64,000 bases of DNA, taken from positions 6,928,001 to 6,992,000 of the forward strand of contig NZ_CP060825.1 of NCBI RefSeq assembly GCF_014489615.1, given 5' to 3'. Within the stretch, counting starts at the first letter, position 1; every line of letters starts with the position of its first letter. Below, in pieces: positions 60,918-64,000 of the stretch. Source of the DNA: Streptomyces genisteinicus. GTDB taxonomy: Bacteria > Actinomycetota > Actinomycetes > Streptomycetales > Streptomycetaceae. The translations under genes were made by a program, and so were the position numbers. The notes below the pieces were generated by a model, which saw only the letters and a program-made list of their open reading frames with translations, was not told the DNA's origin and ran no database searches.

Positions 60918-61964
60918 TCACGCTGTTCTTCGGCTTCGCGCCAGATACCGCTGGGCGACCACGACGAGGATAAGGAACCCGCCGCTGACGACCGACTGGT
61001 AGGAGGAGTTCAGCGAGCCGATCTGGTTGATGAGGTTCTGGATGACCGCGAGCAGCAGCACTCCCCACAGGGTGCCGCTGACGGACCCGGCGCCGCCGAC
61101 CAGCAGGGTGCCTCCGATGACCACGGCGGCGATCGCGTCGAGCTCCATGCCCGCGCCGATGATGGTGACGCCGGAGGACAGGCGTGCCGCGTTCACCGCG
61201 CCGGCCAGACCGGCCAGCAGCCCGCTGAGCAGGTACACCATGATCTTGGCGCGGGCCACCGGCAGTCCCATGAGGGTCGCGGCGTCGCTGCTGCCGCCGA
61301 CGGCGAACAGCGTCTGCCCGAAGGAGGTCCGCTGGAGCACCAGACCGCCCGCTCCGAACAGCGCCAGCGCGATCAGGATCGGGTACCCGAAGCCCCAGAC
61401 GCTGCCCTGCCCGAGCTCGGCGAAGAACGACCCCTTGGGCACCAGATAGGTGGTGGCGCCCTCGTCGGTCAGGGCGAGCAGCAGTCCGCGGGCCCCCAGC
61501 AGGGAGGCGAGCGTGACGATGAACGGGGCCATGCCGGCCCGGGCGATCAGCAGTCCGTTGATCAGCCCGATGCCGCCGCAGACCACGAGCGGCACCAGCA
61601 GCGCCGGCAGGACGCCCCACTGGGAGGCCCAGGCGGCGAGCACCCCGCCGAGGGCGAAGACCGAGCCGACGGAGAGGTCGATCCCGCCGGTGATGATCAC
61701 CAGCGTCATGCCCAGCGCCACGATGGCCAGGAACGATGCCTGGACGGTCACACCGCGGGCGTTGTCGAGGGTGGCGAAGGTCGGGTAGACGAAGGACGCG
61801 ATCACGATCACCAGCAGCAGCACCGCGAGCACGCCCTGGCGCTGCACCAGTTCGGCGATCCGCTCCCGGCCCGAGGGCCGGGCGCCGTGGGCGTCGGCGT
61901 TCTCGGGGGAGGGGGGCGCGGAGCCGGCCGCCGGGGAGGCGGCGAGGGACGAGGAGAGTTTCAT
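60918..61964 (-). CDS. sugar ABC transporter permease (second)
   Basis: This 348-residue RbsC-type permease has about nine helices and the family motifs GMTLVIITGGIDLSVGSVFA, APFIVTLASLLGARG and LDAIAAVVIGGTLLVGGAGS. Its first 35 residues are Ser/Pro/Ala-rich and cytosolic. The start overlaps the stop of the preceding permease by 4 bases. Two different RbsC-like permeases with one ATPase recall the galactofuranose system YtfT-YjfF with YtfR. Confidence 0.92.
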   Translation of the reverse strand: MKLSSSLAASPAAGSAPPSPENADAHGARPSGRERIAELVQRQGVLAVLLLVIVIASFVYPTFATLDNARGVTVQASFLAIVALGMTLVIITGGIDLSVGSVFALGGVLAAWASQWGVLPALLVPLVVCGGIGLINGLLIARAGMAPFIVTLASLLGARGLLLALTDEGATTYLVPKGSFFAELGQGSVWGFGYPILIALALFGAGGLVLQRTSFGQTLFAVGGSSDAATLMGLPVARAKIMVYLLSGLLAGLAGAVNAARLSSGVTIIGAGMELDAIAAVVIGGTLLVGGAGSVSGTLWGVLLLAVIQNLINQIGSLNSSYQSVVSGGFLILVVVAQRYLARSRRTA

Positions 61965-62938
61965 CGGGATCGGCGCTCCCGTGCGACGTAGACGGCGGCG
62001 ATGATGATGGCGGCCTGGGCCATCTGGGCGGTGGAGTCGGGCAGGTCGTGCTTGACGAGCGTCGCCCGCAGAAGCTGCATCAGCAGCGCTCCGGCGACGG
62101 TGCCCAGCACCCGCACCGAGCCCCCGCTGAGCGGGGTCCCGCCCACGACCACGGCGGTGATCGCGGAGAGCTCCATCAGATTGCCCAGGGACGAGGGGTC
62201 GCTGGCGGTGAGCCGGGCGGTGGCGAGGATGCCCGCCAGCGCGGCCAGCACACCGCACAGGACGTAGACACCGGTCAGGACGCGCTTGACGGGCAGTCCG
62301 GCCAGGGCCGCCGCCGACCGGTTGCCGCCGATGGCGACGATCTGGCGGCCGAAGGTGGTCCGGTGCACGAGGAAGGCCACCGCGAGCGCGAGCGCCGCGG
62401 CGATCACCACCACGAGCGGGACGCCGAGGACGCTGCCGGTGCCGAGGGCGAGCAGGTCGGGGTTGACGATCTGCTTGAGCTGGCCGTCCGCCATGACGAG
62501 GGCGATGCCGCGCCCGCCGACGAACAGCGCGAGGGTGGCGACGATGGGTTGCAGTCCGACGACGGACACCAGGGCGCCGTTCACCGCGCCGACCACGGCG
62601 CCCGCCAGCAGCGCGACGAGCAGGGCCGGGACCAGCCCGTAGCCGAGGTAGAGCGGCAGCAGCGCCGCGGCCAGGGCCATGGCGGAGCCGACCGACAGGT
62701 CCACTCCCTCGGTGCCGATGACCAGGGCCATGCCCAGCGCCACGATGACGATGGGGGCGACCTGGATGAGCTGGGTGCGGAGGTTGTCGGTGGTGAGGAA
62801 GTGGTCGGTGAAGACCGCGTTGAAGAGCAGCAGCGCGGCGACCGCCGCGTAGACGCCGTACTCCTGGAGCCACGCGGGGAGGCTCGGGCGCGACGCCGGC
62901 CGTGCCTGCGCCGCGGGCGCGGTCGCCTGGGTGGTCAT
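61961..62938 (-). CDS. sugar ABC transporter permease (first)
   Basis: This 325-residue RbsC-type permease has GMALVIGTEGVDLSVGSAMA, QPIVATLALFVGGRGIAL and MELSAITAVVVGGTPLSGGS, with about nine helices. It is translationally coupled on both sides: its start overlaps the ATPase stop and its stop overlaps the next permease start. It forms a heterodimer with that permease by inference. Confidence 0.92.
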   Translation of the reverse strand: MTTQATAPAAQARPASRPSLPAWLQEYGVYAAVAALLLFNAVFTDHFLTTDNLRTQLIQVAPIVIVALGMALVIGTEGVDLSVGSAMALAAALLPLYLGYGLVPALLVALLAGAVVGAVNGALVSVVGLQPIVATLALFVGGRGIALVMADGQLKQIVNPDLLALGTGSVLGVPLVVVIAAALALAVAFLVHRTTFGRQIVAIGGNRSAAALAGLPVKRVLTGVYVLCGVLAALAGILATARLTASDPSSLGNLMELSAITAVVVGGTPLSGGSVRVLGTVAGALLMQLLRATLVKHDLPDSTAQMAQAAIIIAAVYVARERRSR

Positions 62939-64000
62939 CGGGGGTCCTCCTCGCCGGCCGCGGATCCGGCCGGGGTGTGCGCGTCGGGGGCGGCTGCCGT
63001 GCCGCCGACCGCGTCGGCTCCGGCATGCGGGGTGCCGCCGGGGTCACCGGAGGCGCCGGGGGTTCCGGGGGGCGCGGTGGCGTGGCGGGGGCCGGGGGTT
63101 CCGGGGGGCGCGGCGTCCTCCCGGGCGTCTGCCGGGGCGGGGGCGTTCGTGCCGTCGGGCGGGGGCGCGGCGGGGGAGTGGTCGGCGAGGGCGGCGAGCA
63201 GGGACTGCTCCCCGACCTGCCCGCCGGTCAGCTCGCCGGCCGTGGCGCCGTTGCGGAGCACCACGATCCGGTCGGCGCCCTCGACGAGCTCCTCGATGTC
63301 GGAGGAGATCAGCAGGACCGCCAGCCCCTCCTGGGCCAGTTCGTCGATGAGCGCCTGCACCTCGGCCTTGGCGCCGACGTCGATGCCGCGGGTGGGCTCG
63401 TCGAGCAGCAGCACCTTCGGCTCCAGGCACAGCCAGCGGGCGAGCAGGACCTTCTGCTGGTTGCCGCCGGAGAGTTCGCCGACCTTCTGCTCCGGGCTGG
63501 ACGCCTTGATGCGCAGCCGCTTCATGAAGATGTCGACGACCCGGTCCTGCCGCGCCCGGGAGACGATCCCCGCCCGGGAGAGCCGGGGCATCGCCGCGAG
63601 CACGATGTTCTCCCGCACCGACAGCCCCGGCACGATGCCGTCCGCCTTGCGGTCCTCCGGCAGCAGGCTGATCCCGGCCCGGATCGCGCCGGCCGGGGTG
63701 AGCCGTCCGACGGGGGCGCCGCCGACCGCGATCTCTCCCGAGTCGAGGGGCAGCGCCCCGGCCAGCGCCCGGGCGGTCTCGCTGCGGCCGGAGCCCAGCA
63801 GGCCGCCGAGGCCCAGCACTTCGCCGGGGTGGAGGGCGAGGGAGACGCCGTCCAGCTGGTGGCGGCGCGAGAGGCCGGCGGCGGTGAGCACGGGCGTGCG
63901 CGCGATGTCGTGCCCCTCCTCCCCGAAGCTCGTCACACCGTGCCGGCGCACCTCGGCGATCTCCCGGCCGAGCATCATCGACACGAGCTGCACCCGGTCC
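62935..64000 (-). CDS. sugar ABC transporter ATP-binding protein (partial, C-terminal part)
   Basis: This is the C-terminal part of a two-domain RbsA/YtfR-type ATPase; the gene continues past the right edge. The visible part holds the domain linker LVSMMLGREIAEV, then the second ATPase with GLGGLLGSGRSETARAL (the usual altered Walker A), LLPEDRKADGI, signature LSGGNQQKVLLARWL and Walker B VLLLDEPTRGID. After about residue 265 comes an 85-residue Pro/Ala/Gly/Thr-rich tail with repeated PPGTPG wording, which standard RbsA proteins lack. A sugar-binding protein gene is expected beyond the edge. Confidence 0.92.
   Translation of the reverse strand, partial: DRVQLVSMMLGREIAEVRRHGVTSFGEEGHDIARTPVLTAAGLSRRHQLDGVSLALHPGEVLGLGGLLGSGRSETARALAGALPLDSGEIAVGGAPVGRLTPAGAIRAGISLLPEDRKADGIVPGLSVRENIVLAAMPRLSRAGIVSRARQDRVVDIFMKRLRIKASSPEQKVGELSGGNQQKVLLARWLCLEPKVLLLDEPTRGIDVGAKAEVQALIDELAQEGLAVLLISSDIEELVEGADRIVVLRNGATAGELTGGQVGEQSLLAALADHSPAAPPPDGTNAPAPADAREDAAPPGTPGPRHATAPPGTPGASGDPGGTPHAGADAVGGTAAAPDAHTPAGSAAGEEDPR

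Overview
The window is high-GC DNA with actinobacterial gene style: strong third-position GC bias, many GTG starts, ATGA and GTGA start/stop overlaps, long GC-rich hairpins, and typical Streptomyces families (Rpf-LysM-M23 protein, SpoIIE-type phosphatase, class F sortase, DUF574-type methyltransferase). Several blocks match the order I remember around SCO0922-SCO0975 of Streptomyces coelicolor: sdh genes, an RmdA-like GGDEF/EAL protein next to a SCO0930-type lipoprotein, a WS/DGAT enzyme, and gnd next to an rpfD-like gene. I therefore call it a Streptomyces chromosome. The synteny is from memory and was not checked.

Layout. (1) 153-5338: an ATP-grasp ligase followed by a compact methionine-salvage operon, mtnA-mtnB-mtnD-mtnC-mtnP. 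(2) 5418 to about 11957: an accessory arsenic island with an ArsP-like permease, two ArsN-like acetyltransferases, three ArsR repressors, an ArsO-like flavoprotein and an ArsI C-As lyase. It also holds two broken transporter remnants (TauE/SafE and MFS) and two families of palindromic operators. The gene set points to organoarsenicals (methylarsenite, arsinothricin) rather than arsenate. (3) 12255-19511: panD, an MBL hydrolase, a proline-rich microprotein, gnd divergent from a ROK regulator, an rpfD-like wall enzyme and a DMT exporter. (4) 19512-20608: a 1.1 kb gene-poor gap with an orphan 17-bp hairpin. (5) 20609-30710: zinc-ribbon SDR, a 56-residue peptide gene, a lipase maturation factor, a lipoprotein, a PAS-GAF-PP2C-HATPase switch protein, a WS/DGAT, an Fpg/Nei glycosylase and an anti-sigma factor.

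(6) 30869-35712: a LytTR response regulator, a small protein, a DUF485-like protein, a sodium:solute symporter and a LytS-like kinase, which look like one carboxylate sensing and uptake unit. (7) 35728-42329: an ECF sigma factor with an unknown partner, a CapA-like lipoprotein, a Usp, a polysaccharide deacetylase, a class F sortase and two convergent, related secreted proteins. (8) 42502-48570: a MarR regulator with its operator and prolyl aminopeptidase, a repeat lipoprotein, and a methyltransferase translationally coupled to a c-di-GMP enzyme. (9) 48837-53205: a LysR regulator divergent from sdhCAB with a palindrome between them. (10) 53248-64000: a UvrA-like ABC ATPase, an LLM oxidoreductase, a GNAT and an AhpD-like protein. 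The right end is a sugar locus: galM, a LacI repressor, two ABC permeases and an ATPase cut by the window edge.

Most convergent gene pairs are separated by large perfect hairpins. I saw no tRNA, rRNA, CRISPR array, intact insertion sequence or phage gene.
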